DNA from: Chrysopogon serrulatus
Lineage: Eukaryota; Streptophyta; Magnoliopsida; Poales; Poaceae
DNA length: 64,000 nucleotides
Reading direction: 5' to 3'
Assembly (NCBI GenBank): GCA_015844335.1
Contig: JADLZL010003574.1
Location: 620,001 to 684,000 of the forward strand
The notes below the pieces were generated by a model. It did not search any database. It was not told the origin of the DNA and saw nothing but the letters and a program-made list of their open reading frames with translations. The translations under genes were made by a program, and so were the position numbers. Shown one piece after another: positions 25,196 to 37,805 of the stretch (position 1 is the first letter of the stretch; every line of letters begins with the position of its first letter).

Positions 25196-25642
25196 TTTTG
25201 CTCATGAACAAGTATCTGAGTGCCCGTATTTTTTTTTTCTACATGTGATTCAAAATACGTTTCCAAAACTTCATGCTTGAGCGTGACACAAAATTATGAA
25301 ATCATGCTCTATTATATTTTGACATATATCTCTATTTTTTATGGTCATTTGGACCATACCATAAAATGCAAACAATTGATTTCGTCAAACTATTGATTTC
25401 GTATCGGAAGAAAACTCGAGCAATCCGATGGCGCATGGGCCCAAAATCTGCCAACAAGCTATACAAGAGCCCAGCAGGCCCACAAACAAAGTCGCCGCCG
25501 CCGCCGCCGCCGCCTCCGATTCTCTCTTCACACACAACTTCATCCGCCGCCCAGCCGCCAAGATTCTCTCTTCGGCGCTAAGCCTTCCCGGTCCTGTGTC
25601 TGAGGGGACTTGCTGCCGCCGGTGGAGAACCGAATCATACAG

Positions 25643-26749
25643 ATGAGTTTCCGGAGGTTCGTGAACCTGGTGTCGAGCGATGGTCTCAAGCTCGTCTACA
25701 CACTGCGCCGCATCGACATGTCGCGCTTCTTCCTCCCCACCACCACCAATGGAGCCAGCATGAAGCAGCAGCAGCAGGATTCCGCCAGCTGCAGCCTGCC
25801 TGATCCCGTCATCAACTTCTACTCTCCGCAGGACCTCAACGGCTGCGGCGACATGGATTTCATGCACGTCGACGACAAGGTGGTCGCCACGGACGGCACC
25901 GGCGGGGCCTTCATCTACGACACCGGCAAGCACGCCGTCCGTTCCCTGCCAGGCAGCCACGCACAGCTCCAGAAATTCACCACCTCCCTTGCAGTCGGCA
26001 GCGACCTCTACGTCATCGACAGGTTCAAAGTCGGCACCGGGAACCGGAGCTTCCAGGCTCTCGTCTACACACCCCCGACGCCGGCCAAGCAGGGGAACTG
26101 GCATTGGCGCGCTCTCCCGCCGCCGCCGCCCGCGCCGCCTTGCGTCCGCCAGCTGGACGACCGCACCAAAATCGACTCCTGCGCCGCCACCGCCGACGGC
26201 TCGCGTATCTGGATGTCCGCCAGTGGCCAGCTGGGCGCCGCCGTCAAGAGCAAGATCAGCTGCACCCACTTGTTCGATACCCGTGTCCTCGTGTGGACGA
26301 AGCAGCCGGCCGACTGGGTGCTGCCCTTCACCGGCAGCGCCCATTATGTTCCTGAGCTCCAAAAGCTGTGGTTTGGCATCTCCTCCAGGGACCAAGGCAG
26401 TGCCTTCTGTGCTGCCGACCTGGCCACCGCCTCCATGAGCCGGCCGCCCATGCTGCGCGTGGTCTTTGATGATCACATGGCCATGGCTGCCGGAGTTCCA
26501 GAGGAACGCCTGATATCGGCCCACGCCATGTACCTTTACCTTGGCTCCGGCAGGTTCTGCATCGCCAGGTTCTTCAGCGTCCTAGTCAAGACACCTGACG
26601 ACGATGACGATCCCCTCAGCTATGACGAGAACTTCCTGGTGTTGGCCGGTGTGGAGGTGGTCAGTGGCGGCGATGGAAAGCTCAGTTTGGTGAAGCACCA
26701 TTCGGAACGGTACATGTTCCTCGACCATGAAAGCCACTGGGTGCTGTAG
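25643..26749 (+). CDS. Grass-type protein of unknown function, beta-propeller-like (DUF1618-like)
   Basis: A 368-residue intronless frame. The start is taken as MSFRRFVNLV (25643) rather than the in-frame ATG at 25610, because the family commonly opens with a short RRFVNLV-type block. The body has repeated strand-turn units such as VVATDGTGGAFIYDTGKHAVRSLP and LAVGSDLYVIDRF, the layout of a kelch/propeller-like fold seen in a large grass family of proteins annotated DUF1618 or simply hypothetical. Poly-Pro (about residues 165-175) and an acidic Asp run (about 321-326) are low-complexity insertions. No catalytic motif, signal peptide or membrane segment is seen. It lies 448 bp downstream of the MATH-BTB gene on the same strand; there is no evidence of joint function. 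The family name is my best guess. Confidence 0.7.
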   Translation: MSFRRFVNLVSSDGLKLVYTLRRIDMSRFFLPTTTNGASMKQQQQDSASCSLPDPVINFYSPQDLNGCGDMDFMHVDDKVVATDGTGGAFIYDTGKHAVRSLPGSHAQLQKFTTSLAVGSDLYVIDRFKVGTGNRSFQALVYTPPTPAKQGNWHWRALPPPPPAPPCVRQLDDRTKIDSCAATADGSRIWMSASGQLGAAVKSKISCTHLFDTRVLVWTKQPADWVLPFTGSAHYVPELQKLWFGISSRDQGSAFCAADLATASMSRPPMLRVVFDDHMAMAAGVPEERLISAHAMYLYLGSGRFCIARFFSVLVKTPDDDDDPLSYDENFLVLAGVEVVSGGDGKLSLVKHHSERYMFLDHESHWVL

Positions 26750-27289
26750 GAGCTCCATCATCGGAGATGCTGCTGCTGCTTCGTAGCTCGTTGGATGATT
26801 GTGCATCTATCTTCTATCTAGAATTTATATATTAGACTGGTTCCCTTATCTATCTATTGCAACTAGGTGGTTCTGGACTGACATTTTCTTCTACGCAACA
26901 AGCTTTTGTTTGGATCATTACTGGGCATGATGGCATTTTTAAGACCTCCACGATATTGTGGTATTTTCTTTATTTGCAAAGCAATGCCATGACTTGGCAA
27001 TATCATTGGTATCCTTTTTATTTCCATTGACTTGGGTAATAAATATAGTGGTATCTTTATTTGCAAAGCAATGTCATGGCTTGGCAATATCGCAGTATCT
27101 TTTTTATGCACAAGAGAAAGAGAACCAAGTAACTCCTTTGTGATGCCAAACGATTTCCAATCGATCATAGTTTGTTGCATGTCCACGCTTCAGCAATCCC
27201 AGTGCATGTCTCCATTTCCTGCTGCCTTTCTCCTTGGGCTATTGCTGAAATTGACAAGAGGAGAACGGGCTTTAATTCTCTGGTGCGGC
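26750..27289. other. 3' flank with a duplicated about 45-bp unit
   Basis: The unit TATTTGCAAAGCAATG(C/T)CATG with CTTGGCAATATC occurs at about 26968-27004 and 27057-27092, period about 88-90 bp. No coding region is supported. Confidence 0.5.
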
Positions 27290-27960
27290 ACAGGATCAGC
27301 TAATGGTGGTCAATGCTGAGTTGCCTGGTCAATCGCTTGCTCCTCAAAATGTCATGGTGGCCAGGGAATCCCAGATGCCTCAAGATGCTTTTGGTTGCGC
27401 CGGCTCAAGCGCACGAACAGCGCGCAACTTGCATTGTTCACTACTGCCAGACAAATCAGAGAAGATTGTCAAGTCAATGATGGATCCATGGCTGCCTTAT
27501 TCGTGCCCGCTATGCAGGACGTATCCATACCTGTTCGGGGCCATCAGCAGGCAGTGCCGGCAATCGCAGGACCTTGGTGCGGGATATAACGAGGGCCCTA
27601 ACGACACTAGTACTCTGAACTTTGGGATCTGTTGCAAGATGTCCAGCTCCAACCAACCGTGTCCAACAGCAGTGGTTTATCTGGAAATGGACGCCAAATG
27701 GCGAGTACTCGGCTTCCTCAGCCTACCGCTCCTTCTTCACTGGTCGATCTACCTTGTTGGGGACTAAGCAACCATGGAGAGCAGGCGCACCTCCAGAGGT
27801 CAAGCTATTCTTTTGGCTGGCTTTACATGGCAGGTTACAGACAGGTGATCGCCGGAAGCGGCATCTGCGCTTGGAGTGGCTGTCGCCTACAGCTGATGAC
27901 AAGAGCAACGGCCATGGTGGCTAAGAGCCTACGAACATGCTCTCTGGTCCACCTTTTCTT
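27290..27960 (+). mobile_element. LINE fragment (post-RT / zf-RVT region), degenerate
   Basis: The frame at 27622-27924 gives WKWTPNGEYSASSAYRSFF, then LFFWLALHGRLQTGDRRKRH, the signature of the zf-RVT segment of plant L1-type LINEs. The upstream part (27390-27620) continues the same protein in other frames (RALTTLVL, LWELLQDVQLQP-like), so at least two frameshifts and stops are present. It is a dead fragment without a reverse transcriptase core. Confidence 0.7.
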
Positions 27961-28225
27961 TTGCCTTCAGCTCCATAAACACTGTTTACAGAAAAAATAT
28001 AGAGTTATGAGAGCACCTAAAGAATATGACAAAGAATATAAAAAAGAAAATAAATATAATTTTGCCATACTGCTTATGGAGCCGAACATGGTGACCGATA
28101 GAGAAATAGTATCGTGAGAGAAAAGTGAAAAGAACCCCTTAAGTTTTTGGGCCCAGCTAGATTTGAACTAGCGGTAGTGAAATAGAACGTAAAAATAGGG
28201 GAACTTATTGAAGTCGCCTGCGTTG

Positions 28226-28280
28226 CTACACTCGACAAAAAGCTCTTTACCGAGTGTTTTTTGTCACCCGGCACTCGGCA
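28226..28280. repeat. CACTA subterminal-repeat relic
   Basis: CACTCGACAAAAAGC, TTTACCGAGTGTTTTTTGTC and CACTCGGCAAG are words shared with the CACTA element at 2.9-4.8 kb. No termini remain. Confidence 0.6.
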
Positions 28281-28346
28281 AGATCGAATGAAAAAACCCC
28301 AAAAATAATAGTAAAAAAACCCAAAAATAATAGTAAAACTTAGTAA

Positions 28347-28456
28347 ATGGGGAGGGCACCATTGGCCAGTTTTTCGCGGCTACACGGCTAGCGGGATTCG
28401 AACTCACGACATCTCTCCCACGCGGAATCTCCCTTACCACTGCACTACACATGTTC
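28347..28456 (-). repeat. tRNA-derived SINE-like segment
   Basis: The minus strand reads TAGTGCAGTGGTAAGG (A-box-like), then, about 30 bases later, GAGTTCGAATCCCGC (B-box-like), close to a tRNA T-arm. The acceptor and anticodon stems do not fit a functional tRNA, so it is a tRNA-derived repeat. Confidence 0.5.
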
Positions 28457-29840
28457 CAGTTCCAAAAAATATTATATTAAACCGAGTAAAAATTGATTGT
28501 TTGAGGCTCTAAACGAATTTAAATAGAAAACTTGTCAACTATAAAGTTTTATAACCTTTTAAGATCTACAATTTTCATTTAGAGAGTTTCTCCATCTGAG
28601 ATCGTTTATAAAATTTGAATTTCATATTTATCTCAGTCCTCACTAGTCACTAGTCACTGCACTGCTACCATGGACCTCAGTACTCTGCTAAAACAGACCA
28701 CAAGTATGTGTTTACAACTCTTTTGTGCTATCGTATGTTCACCAGCTACATGCCAAAAGGTATAAGCATGGATTTTCACACAATCAGCAGGTGCGACAGC
28801 TCCCTGAGAGAAAGCATAAGTTTACAACTCTTCTGCTTTATGAGGCAAAGACTTTGATCTTATATTTACCGCAAAGTAACAAAATATAAGTAAAGAAATA
28901 GAAAATAAATATAATTTTGTCATCTCTAATCAGGAATGCAAAAGTGAAGAACACATCAAATTGTATTTGTGGGTACTTAGCAGGTGGTACGGCTCCAAAT
29001 TATGAATCAAATGCTTCTGTCCCATTGTGTGCCATGATTTGTTTGTCTCCAATATCTCATGGAACTATGAAGCTGGTAGCTATTTCAATATTCAGGGAGA
29101 GGATCTATAAACTGTAATGACAGTGAGTGAGTGGCATTTAAAGTGCTCTATGTTGTGGGGATAAAATGCATGAACCACCTCACAAAACTGGGATGATATT
29201 GATGCTTAAAAAAAAAAAACTGGGATGATATTTGGAGTCACAGGCTAACGGCCAAACGATCTGATGATATTGTAGTCACAGTCTCACAGTCAAACGAGAA
29301 GGGGAGTTAATCGATCATGCATCTTTCCTTCCTTTGTCCTTTGTCCTTCTGATGAAAAGACACACGTATACACGAAACTATATTTGAGCGTTCTTTTGGA
29401 CTTCACTGATCCACGTCCAGTCTCAGAAGTCAGAAGCACCTTTTTTAGAAGGCAATCTCACAAGTACTTGTCTAAGCACGACATTGACTGACCGAATAAT
29501 ACAGACCTTTAGTGAGAGGCTGATTCCAAGCCTGAGAGTTTGAGAGTTGGCTCGTATTGAGAGGCTGAGAGCCTAGAAGCGACCTGTTCAACAATTTTCT
29601 TAATACTTCTTTTATTTCATATGAGTTCACTTTTCACCTTTGGAAATGTACCAGTCTCATGAATTCTTGGCACACTATGATTCAACCTGAAATAACATCT
29701 CCAACTCAGAAAGCGGGTTCAGTTACCTTCCCTGCATACAGTAACAGTACAAGGCACAACACCCTGAATAAATCGAAATACGTATATCAGCCTTCTCTGT
29801 TGAACTGAGACATTATAGACTTGATCTGAATTCTCAGTTA
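28457..29840. other. AT-rich intergenic DNA
   Basis: No gene is seen. A short imperfect duplication (AACTGGGATGATATT) flanks an A-run at 29187-29232. The right end is the 3' region of the alpha-galactosidase gene. Confidence 0.4.
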
Positions 29841-32800
29841 TCAGTACTCCACTGAAACCGTCCACAAGTACAGTTCTTGTTCGGGGAGGCCAAGCTCAAA
29901 GGTGAGCAGACCACATGCGTCATCGTAGGAGAAACCAACTGCCTCCGAATCGACAGCGACACTCTTCGGCTTGGTCGAGGAATAAGCTCCGACAGTGCCG
30001 GAGCCCAGCATTTTGAGCTCAACAGCGTCCGACTCCTCACCGAACCGAACCTCCCTCACTGCACCGCCGGAGTTGAACATGCTGACCAGGCCGATCGGCG
30101 CAAAGGAGGTGCCGTTTTGCAGGTGCTTCAGAGGAACCACGGTGAACACCTCGTACTCGCGTGATCTCAGCGTCACAGGCAGCGAGGCGTTCTTCGGCAG
30201 GTACACTACCTCCCCTGAAACAAAACGCAAAGGTTGCTTGTCACTGATCTGACAGGTGGTTATTGTTAAGATGAAACAGAGTAGCTCATCAGAGGGATGA
30301 TGCTTTACCTCCCACGTGTGAATACACGATCACGTCGCCGTTCCAGCTGTGATCAGCAATCTTTGCAAGGTAGCCCACACCCTGTGCCCGGATGACTCCG
30401 GTCACCGTTCCGGGCTGCTCGTCGTGGATGAGGTTCTTCTTCCCTACCTGGCACCAACCAGCGCCTTGGCAGTTGAAGGCGCCAATGACACCAGAGTGTT
30501 CGTTCAGGTTCCATATCTTGAGAATGCTGTAAAAGAGCACAAAATGGTATCACCGTATCAGCAGACCCCTTGGTAAACAAGAATAGATCATAGAGGTGGA
30601 AGTCCACGGCTAACCTTTTGCCGTCCCTTGCAGGATCAGAGAAGAGGCAATCTCTAGTTGGTCTCCCAGGGAGTTTTGCACGCAGGATCGATCCGTCAGG
30701 AAGCACAAGCTTCTTCAGCAGATTGAAGTCATGGTTTCCAGGCTTGTCACTGCAGAATAAACATTTAGTTTAGTATATGTAATGTAATTCAACACAATGC
30801 AATTTAAATCATTCTATGTTGCCCTTTTTTTATTCACCTGACATATATGGCACAACCACCAACAGCTCGAGCTGCAGCATGGTACTCAGCCATAGGATGA
30901 AGACTCTGGAAAAGGCATGTCAGCAGTCAGGGCATAAACGAATGACTCATAGCATAAATCGAGCAGGAAAAAGAACTAGGGATGATGCTCACATGGAACA
31001 TGTCCCAATCTGGCTGCATGAATTCCCCAAGAAAGACAGTGTTATATGCGACGGATGCAATATGTATGGTATGTGAAGCAGGGTCTCTCGGCCAGAAATC
31101 ATCAGAGGCTCTAATCACCGCGCTCCTTTTTGAACTGTAACAAGAGAATGCGAATGAATAACCACAATTTTCAGGTAATTGCACTAACTACCAAACAAAT
31201 CTTAAATTTCAAGACATGTCAGCATATCAGCATAAGCTATTACCTGTATAAGTTGTCTGTGTTGTGGCTCATGCATGATATGATGCCATTGTCAGGGAAG
31301 TTCCTAGCGACCGAAGCTTCTAGAGCCTGCTGGTACTTTCTAGACAGCAGCACCCTTCCCCCATGGCCAGCACCCAGCGTCTCAAGAATGTTCTGCACGT
31401 CTACCTTCACCCCATCGATCCCAGCAGATGCAAGATACGAGTGGAGTTCGTTGTAGAAACTGAATACTTTCTCAGGGTTCACAAGGCCCATTCCATTGGT
31501 CGTTATGCTGTCCAAAGCATCACAGGGCTCGTTTTTCTGAACACCTGGTGATGACACAGGCTGCTGCATCTTCGATTCATAGTGCTCCATTCCAGCTATA
31601 CCTGGCCTGACTCCACCCCAGTACCCGGTAATGGCATGCCATACATACACATACCTGAGTTGTTTGACAACATGTCAGAAAGATGACTTTCAAATAGTAA
31701 ATGAAGAACAACTTATCCAATGATGTCATACTTGAGCTCATGTTTCGCTTTAATTTCATTGACAATATGTGCTAGGCCCTTTGTTGGATCATCTTCCCTG
31801 TGGCCCTCCTTGCCATTTTTCTGAAACTTATGGTTCTCCTTAATGTGAGTCAACCTGTTTGCAAAGCTAATAGACATAACAGGGGAAGTTCAGAATCTGA
31901 GCTGACTCTACATTTCGTACAGAAATCAAGTAGTATGACTGGGGCAAAGTGTACTATGTTTAGACTGCTTACTTGGCTGAGTTATCAGATAAGCAAGCGA
32001 TTCCCACAGGATCCATAGCGACCGACTGCCATCCGTCGTCAATTATGACAAATCTAGGAGAAACCCCACCTTTTTCAAAGCTGATAGGTATATTGGTATT
32101 GAATGAGCAATAGATACTGGTATTGTGGTAGTTATTGATACTGTGGAAAAAATTTGTGATGAGATGTTATATACCTCTGTAACCCTTCCTTCACTCCTTG
32201 GGCAGTGACATTGGTATAGAATGCATCCCACGTGCACCAACCAAACCAGTTCAGCATGTCTGGCATCTGTAGCAAGTTGGACGTTTGAGAACTCTGTACG
32301 TACGTATAACAGAAAGCAACCCAAATCTAAGATACCATTTCCCCAAGCAACATCTCACTACCTTTTTCTTTTCCCTGTGGGAAAACGTCTGCAAGTGCCT
32401 CTCAACGACTCTGTAGCAAGTTGATTGATTTTGTTTCGTGAGCGAGGAAATTGTAGTCAGAAAATTGAATTGGGAAGCTTGAAAGAAAAGGTAACACAAC
32501 ACATCATGCAGCTTAATAATGGACTAAAAAATAAGAGGACATTGTATGGAAGAGAAGGCATTGACTTACTTTACTGAATTTGTGATGACCTCGAATGGAT
32601 CCGATCCGGCGCCAACAAAGACCAGATGGGAGCCTTCAAAGGATTCCACATCTGGATCGCCTGAATCATGACAGGAGAGAATACTATTATATGTACCCCA
32701 TCACACAACTGTATGTATATATATATATATTTACTGAAGTCAGAGAAGAGATGATTATACATATAGTGTCTGTTACCCCACTTACCACTCTCTAAGCAAA

Positions 32801-33716
32801 TCTCCAGCTCATCGTCGGCGTTCCCCTGAAGAACCGCACGGAAAGAGCCCTCCAATATGGGGAGGAAGACGGTGTACACGACAGGTCGCTCGTGGGTGCC
32901 ATCATCGCCGGTGGACGGCAGTCCATCAGTGCCTTCAACGATCAGGAACTGCGTCTCGAAGGGGATGTCGCGGCCTGATGAGCCCATCCTCTGCGTCATC
33001 CACCACATCTTGAACCGGAATGTGCACATGAACCGCTGGTCCCTATATAGCAGCAGCAGAGCAGAGCAGAATACTGTGAATTCAGAATTCTTTCCAACGC
33101 CATTCCTTTACATTAAGTAGTAGTGTAGTAATGGAAATTTAAGCAAAACATCTGAAGAAGGGAATCCTTTGAGCAAGAACAAAACTATGTGTGTTGTTGA
33201 AATAATGTACTAGTAACAGTTTTACCCCTGACAGTGATAAAAATTTACTGAACGCCTGAAGCTTGGCACCCCAGCAGTTACCATCCATGAGCTACCAGTC
33301 ATGTACTGGAAAACTAAAACTACTAATACCTTTTTATAAGATACTATAATGAAACTGATTATATAATGCTTAATGCATGCTAGCTCGGCGCACAATCTGA
33401 CAGGACTCCCCGAAATTAACATTGGAAGAAGTGAATCTGAATCGTCCCAAAAGCAAAAGGCAAACAAAGGCCGAAACCCAAGACGACAAACCAAACCAAA
33501 CCAAACAGACAGAGGTGCGCCCGTACCGGAGCTTCCCGACGGGGAAGACGCTGCGGCTGCCGGCGGGTGCGGAGCGGACGCCGAGGAAGGCGCCGTTGGT
33601 GAGGCCTCGCCGGCGGCGGGCGTGACGAGCACGTTGGGGCGCACGTCCCGCAGGACCTTGGCCCCCAGCGCCACGAGGCTGCCGTCCTGGACGGCGATCC
33701 CGGCGCCCACCGTCAT
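29841..33716 (-). CDS. Alkaline alpha-galactosidase / raffinose-synthase-like (GH36), 13 exons, exon 1 frameshifted
   Basis: A family (SIP/raffinose synthase, GH36) that hydrolyses or transfers galactose of raffinose-type sugars. Exons: 33527-33716, 32786-33042, 32570-32660, 32362-32410, 32175-32266, 31973-32080, 31732-31866, 31244-31654, 30993-31134, 30838-30905, 30615-30749, 30309-30526, 29841-30214; all GT-AG. Catalytic motifs are intact: DDGW, KVDVQN (nucleophile Asp near residue 393) and RASDD (acid/base near 456-457). The ends MTVGAG and SVEY match alkaline alpha-galactosidases of about 756 residues. Exon 1 is 190 nt where the phase requires 191: after VTPAAG (about 33620) the frame leaves GLTNGAFLGVRSAP by one base, so as written the protein would terminate abnormally. 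Most likely function is alpha-galactosidase rather than raffinose synthesis, judged by overall length and similarity only. Confidence 0.88.
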
Positions 33717-33854
33717 CTTCCTCCTTGGATTCGAATTGATCCGCGTCCGCAGAGGCGATTGGGTTATCAGCGGCGAGCTGGCGACGAGCTCTGTGTCTGT
33801 GTGGTCCGTCCGGCGGAATGGCTTCGGCTCGGCCGCTCTCCTCTCCCTGCCTGC

Positions 33855-33864
33855 TTATATATAG
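33855..33864 (-). promoter_or_regulatory. TATA box of the alpha-galactosidase gene
   Basis: Minus-strand CTATATATAAG lies about 140 bp upstream of the ATG, giving a leader of roughly 110 bases. Confidence 0.6.
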
Positions 33865-34096
33865 CGCTCGGAGACGGAGACGAAGGCGGGGGAGGTTTTG
33901 CACTTGGCCCCCTCTCCCTCTGTTGCTCTTCGGTGCACGTGAAGTTGTGAACGCTCAACTTTTGTGGTGGCACTGACTGTGCGCGCGTTAAATTAATTGG
34001 AAACTTGTTAGACTTCTTTCTTTTTCCACGAAGAAACTAGTTTGAATTCTTAATCTGATTTTTTAAATAAACAAGATATTTGTATGATGTGATGTA

Positions 34097-34336
34097 GGCC
34101 TTGTTCAGTTCGTGAAAAAGTTGCATTCCCTGCACTGTAGCGTTTCGTTTGTATTTGACAAATATTGTCCAATCGTGGCCCAACTAGGCTTAAAAGATTC
34201 ATCTCGTGATTTACAACTAAACTGTGTAATTAGTTATTTTTTTACTTACATTTAATGCTCTATATATGTGGGTAGAAATTGATGTGATGGAGAGAGAGTG
34301 TAAAAAGTTGCAACTTTCGTTGCAACCGAACAAGGC
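34097..34336. mobile_element. Tourist-like MITE, about 240 bp
   Basis: The left end GGCCTTGTTCAGTTCG and the inverted right end CGCCTTGTTCGGTTGC match a very common grass MITE, including inner words TTTGACAAATATTGTCCAA and TACAACTAAACTGTG. Target duplications are not clean. Confidence 0.65.
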
Positions 34337-35424
34337 GATAGTCAAAATCTGAGATGAGCATGAAGAACAATCTTTAGTTGTCCCAGAACTCAGCTTGTTT
34401 GGTTTGCAGGTGGGCTGTGTCCAGAATCATACGATCAGCACGGACCTACCTAACTATCTTGTTTGGTTTGTCGGATAACTTCAACTGATCTGTCACAAGG
34501 TCGTCCAGTTCTGCAAAGCAAAATACGACGGATGAGTCCATTTCGCAGAAAAACGCTGGACGAGAGCTCACGCTATATATGAACTCATGCCGGATTAGAT
34601 TGGCTGTGAACCAAACGCACGGTAAAACTCCTGTGGATCATATATCATATATTGAAGGTAATATAATCAAAACAACGTTTGAGAAACCATCTGGTATCGG
34701 CGAACCTAATAACATCCTATACAACTGTTGAGAAATAAACCATCCGGTGCCTGGAACGGGTTCCTTTGCCAATGTTAGTACGTTCGGTTCGTCATGCTAC
34801 TATGTTTTAGCGCCTAGCGGGATTTAGCCAGCGATGAAATATCTTCCCTTAGCTAGTCATTTATTTTTGTTAGACACATTATCACACATTCAAATATATA
34901 TATGACTATTATGATTACGCACTTGTCAATCATGCATAGGACTACAAGAATGAATAAAACCGTCAAAAGCACGCTCTTGTTTTGTCACGCACGTCTTGCC
35001 CACCCAGCTGGATTTGAGGATAATGTTGTGCCACCATGCCTTCTAGCCCTCTGCCACCCAGACAAATTAACGTAAAACAGATTGTTTTTGTTTTCTTTTT
35101 CTAGTGTCGCCGTGGCCTCCGATCCGATCCTCGGAAACTCTGAGAATGAAACCCATGGCTTTCACTGCCACACGTGATCAATCATTAGTATTAGCATAAT
35201 ACTTACTAATCTAATCATGCCTCCCTCTAGAGTCTATCTATGTAGACGTTGGCGTGCATTCGAGAGTATCTCTATGACACGCATAATAATGCATTAGTAC
35301 TGAGTATATACATACTATATATGTGTGGCTACTAATTAGTATTTGGGGAAGAGTATGTATAGCCAATGGAAAAGCACACACGCATATCATCCAGCAGGGT
35401 GCCGTGTCCGCAGTCCACGGAGGA

Positions 35425-35450
35425 TGATGCGATGCGATGCGATGCGATGC
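35425..35450. repeat. GATGC pentanucleotide microsatellite
   Basis: Five tandem GATGC units lie in GC-rich intergenic DNA. Confidence 0.85.
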
Positions 35451-36287
35451 GCTGACTCGTCCGGTCCGGCCCCGGCCCCGGAATCATCACCGCCACATAC
35501 GATCCGAGTCGGACGACGCTGACTCCAGGAGAAGACATCCTGCCACGTCAGCTCGCTCGGAAACGGAAATGGAAACGGAAACCGGTAGACGCGAGGCGTC
35601 TCAATCGTCTCTTCGATCAGTTGACAGGGACGTTTTTCACGCCGGGTATATTCGTGACGTGCGGCCCTCAAGCGTTCGTTTCATCACCGCCGTCCGTCCG
35701 TCCAGACTCCAATCCATCCAGAATGCGCGGGCCCCACAGGGAGCTGAGGTACGGTGGGTGGGCTGAGCCTGGGCTACTCACCACCGTTGGCTTGGCTGAG
35801 GCGGCGGGCGTAGGTAAAGAAAGGTTCCGGTAATAATAAAGGTGAACGGAAGCTGATAAAAAAAATAAAATAAAGGTGAACGGAAGAGAGGAATGTGATG
35901 CGCAAATGAGCAGGCGCTCGTGAGTGGTGACCGTATGTATCCGTATCCCTATCTCTCTCCGACCATACAAGCCACCAAACGGGAACGGATGAGGAGATGC
36001 TTGACAAGGCTGAAGAGAGGCCTCCTTTGGAACAAAGAAAAAAGCATACAAACTCTAGAGGATTTTGTTGCTATACCCCTCGAGAACAAAGGATTGGATA
36101 AAGTTCTTTCGGAGAAATACGTGTCGATTTGACACGGTCAAGAAAACAAAATAAGATTCTTTTGGATTGCCATGCATGGGATGCATGAAAACATAGGATT
36201 TCTCGAGAAAAACTAACAAGAGCGAGGTTATACCTCGTGGAAACTTTTTCTTGTTTCTATCTTTCTCTTTTGATTCATGTTTTTTTG

Positions 36288-36309
36288 GTGTGTGTGTGTG
36301 TGTGTGTGT
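36288..36309. repeat. (GT)n microsatellite
   Basis: About eleven GT units follow a T-run. Confidence 0.9.
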
Positions 36310-37805
36310 TCCATCTAAATGCAACATTAGATTTTTTTTAGCATTATAGATTCATGTAGGACTACAAGTTCCATGCAGGTGTCTAATCCTGTGCTTTTCT
36401 TATTTCTATGTGTTTGGGAATCCTATGTTTCAAACGGAGCCTAAGAGTAAGTTAGCATTTTTGTTGATGTGGTGGGGAGAGAAAAAGGGAAAAAAAATAG
36501 TGAGAGCTTGCTCTTAAAAAAACAATAAGATACACACGGATGGATGCATGCATAGGCAATAGTGGATTGAACCCGGATAACAATCAAGAGAAATATGAAA
36601 TAGAATGTGCGACATAGGGACAATGTAGTATCATATATATAGTAATGAATAAATAAATAAATAAGCTTTTTATAGACAAATAAACGCCAACTCATCTCAA
36701 CTCATATATATTAATCTGACTTGACGTGCCTGGTTTTCCTGCTATACGCCCACACCCAAGGTTGTCATATATTTATGTTGTTTAGTTTGTGAATTTAGAT
36801 AGTTGATCCACTACAATTTATAACTATATATATGAACCAAATTTTAAAGTGGTCCATAGACCACAATATGATGCCACCTAAGCTAGCTAGATCCGCCTAT
36901 TATTGGACCAATGAGAACCCTATCCTCCCTTAGGATTTTTTTGCTCGTCAAATGCAAGATGTTCCGACAAAATCGCTAGATATTTGTGATCATGTACTGT
37001 ATAGTCTATTATACTGTACTCGTACAACGGTACAAGTAAGGTTCGATCTAAGCACCTAGCTACTAGCTTTGTTACCATCACTGTCACTGCCACTGTTACT
37101 CTTACTACAGTCTCCATCCAGAGCAACCAGCAGAAACGCATGGACCGATGGATTCGGTGAGGACGTTGTAGGCTTGGAGGATTTGGCAGCCGTAGGGGAG
37201 GCGGTGCGTCTGTTTGTCTTGAACGACCAGCAAGATCTCGCATGACATGCATGCATTGCAGTTGCAGGGGAGGGGGTCCTATATCCTGCTGTGGGCTGTG
37301 GCCTGTGGGGGTGGGGCAAGTTGGCACCGAAAGGCCCTCGCGTCCGCACACTTGGGCAGGCGCCCACGCCTCCTGTCACCGTGTCCCATCCCATCATGCA
37401 GAAACGGCCGCCGGCAAGCAAGTGCCCTCAGATGCGACGGCCGCCGGCGCGCACCTGCATGCTTGTCTCCGGCCATACACACGTACTGTACGTTACTGCT
37501 AGTCGCCCCCCACCCCCCTGCCGACCCCGCTGAGGCAGAGATGATGCGGTAGCTGCATTGCTGTGTAACTTGGCCATCCATGACCATGCATGCGTGTCAT
37601 TGCCATGCTGAATTGGTCGGTGCACCGTTCCAGTAGGGCTAACCAGCACCTACTTGCAGCATGGCAAAAGGCGTGCGTGCGGCGTGAGCGTGACCATGAC
37701 CGTGACGGTGGCGGCGCTGAAGCCTGCGAGTAGCAACGGACGGACAATGAAAAAAATTTCAAGAAATAAAAAATATAAAAAAAAATCAAGAAATAAAAAA
37801 TAATC

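Larger units (their letters stand above)
33870..37805. other. Long intergenic region, mostly non-coding
   Basis: No gene is supported over about 3.9 kb. It contains one clear MITE (34097-34336), a five-unit GATGC repeat (about 35425-35450), an (ACGGAA/TGGAAA) imperfect run near 35560 and a GT microsatellite (36288-36309). GC-rich frames at 35.4-36.0 and 36.9-37.6 kb translate to low-complexity strings on both strands and are not called. Confidence 0.4.

Noticed and set aside
25385..26524. A 379-codon minus-strand frame
   Set aside because: Mirror of the gene on the plus strand at 25643-26749; GC-rich codon bias keeps both frames open.
35425..35450. GATGC repeat as a possible CRISPR-like or regulatory array
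   Set aside because: Five identical 5-mers without spacers; a plain microsatellite.
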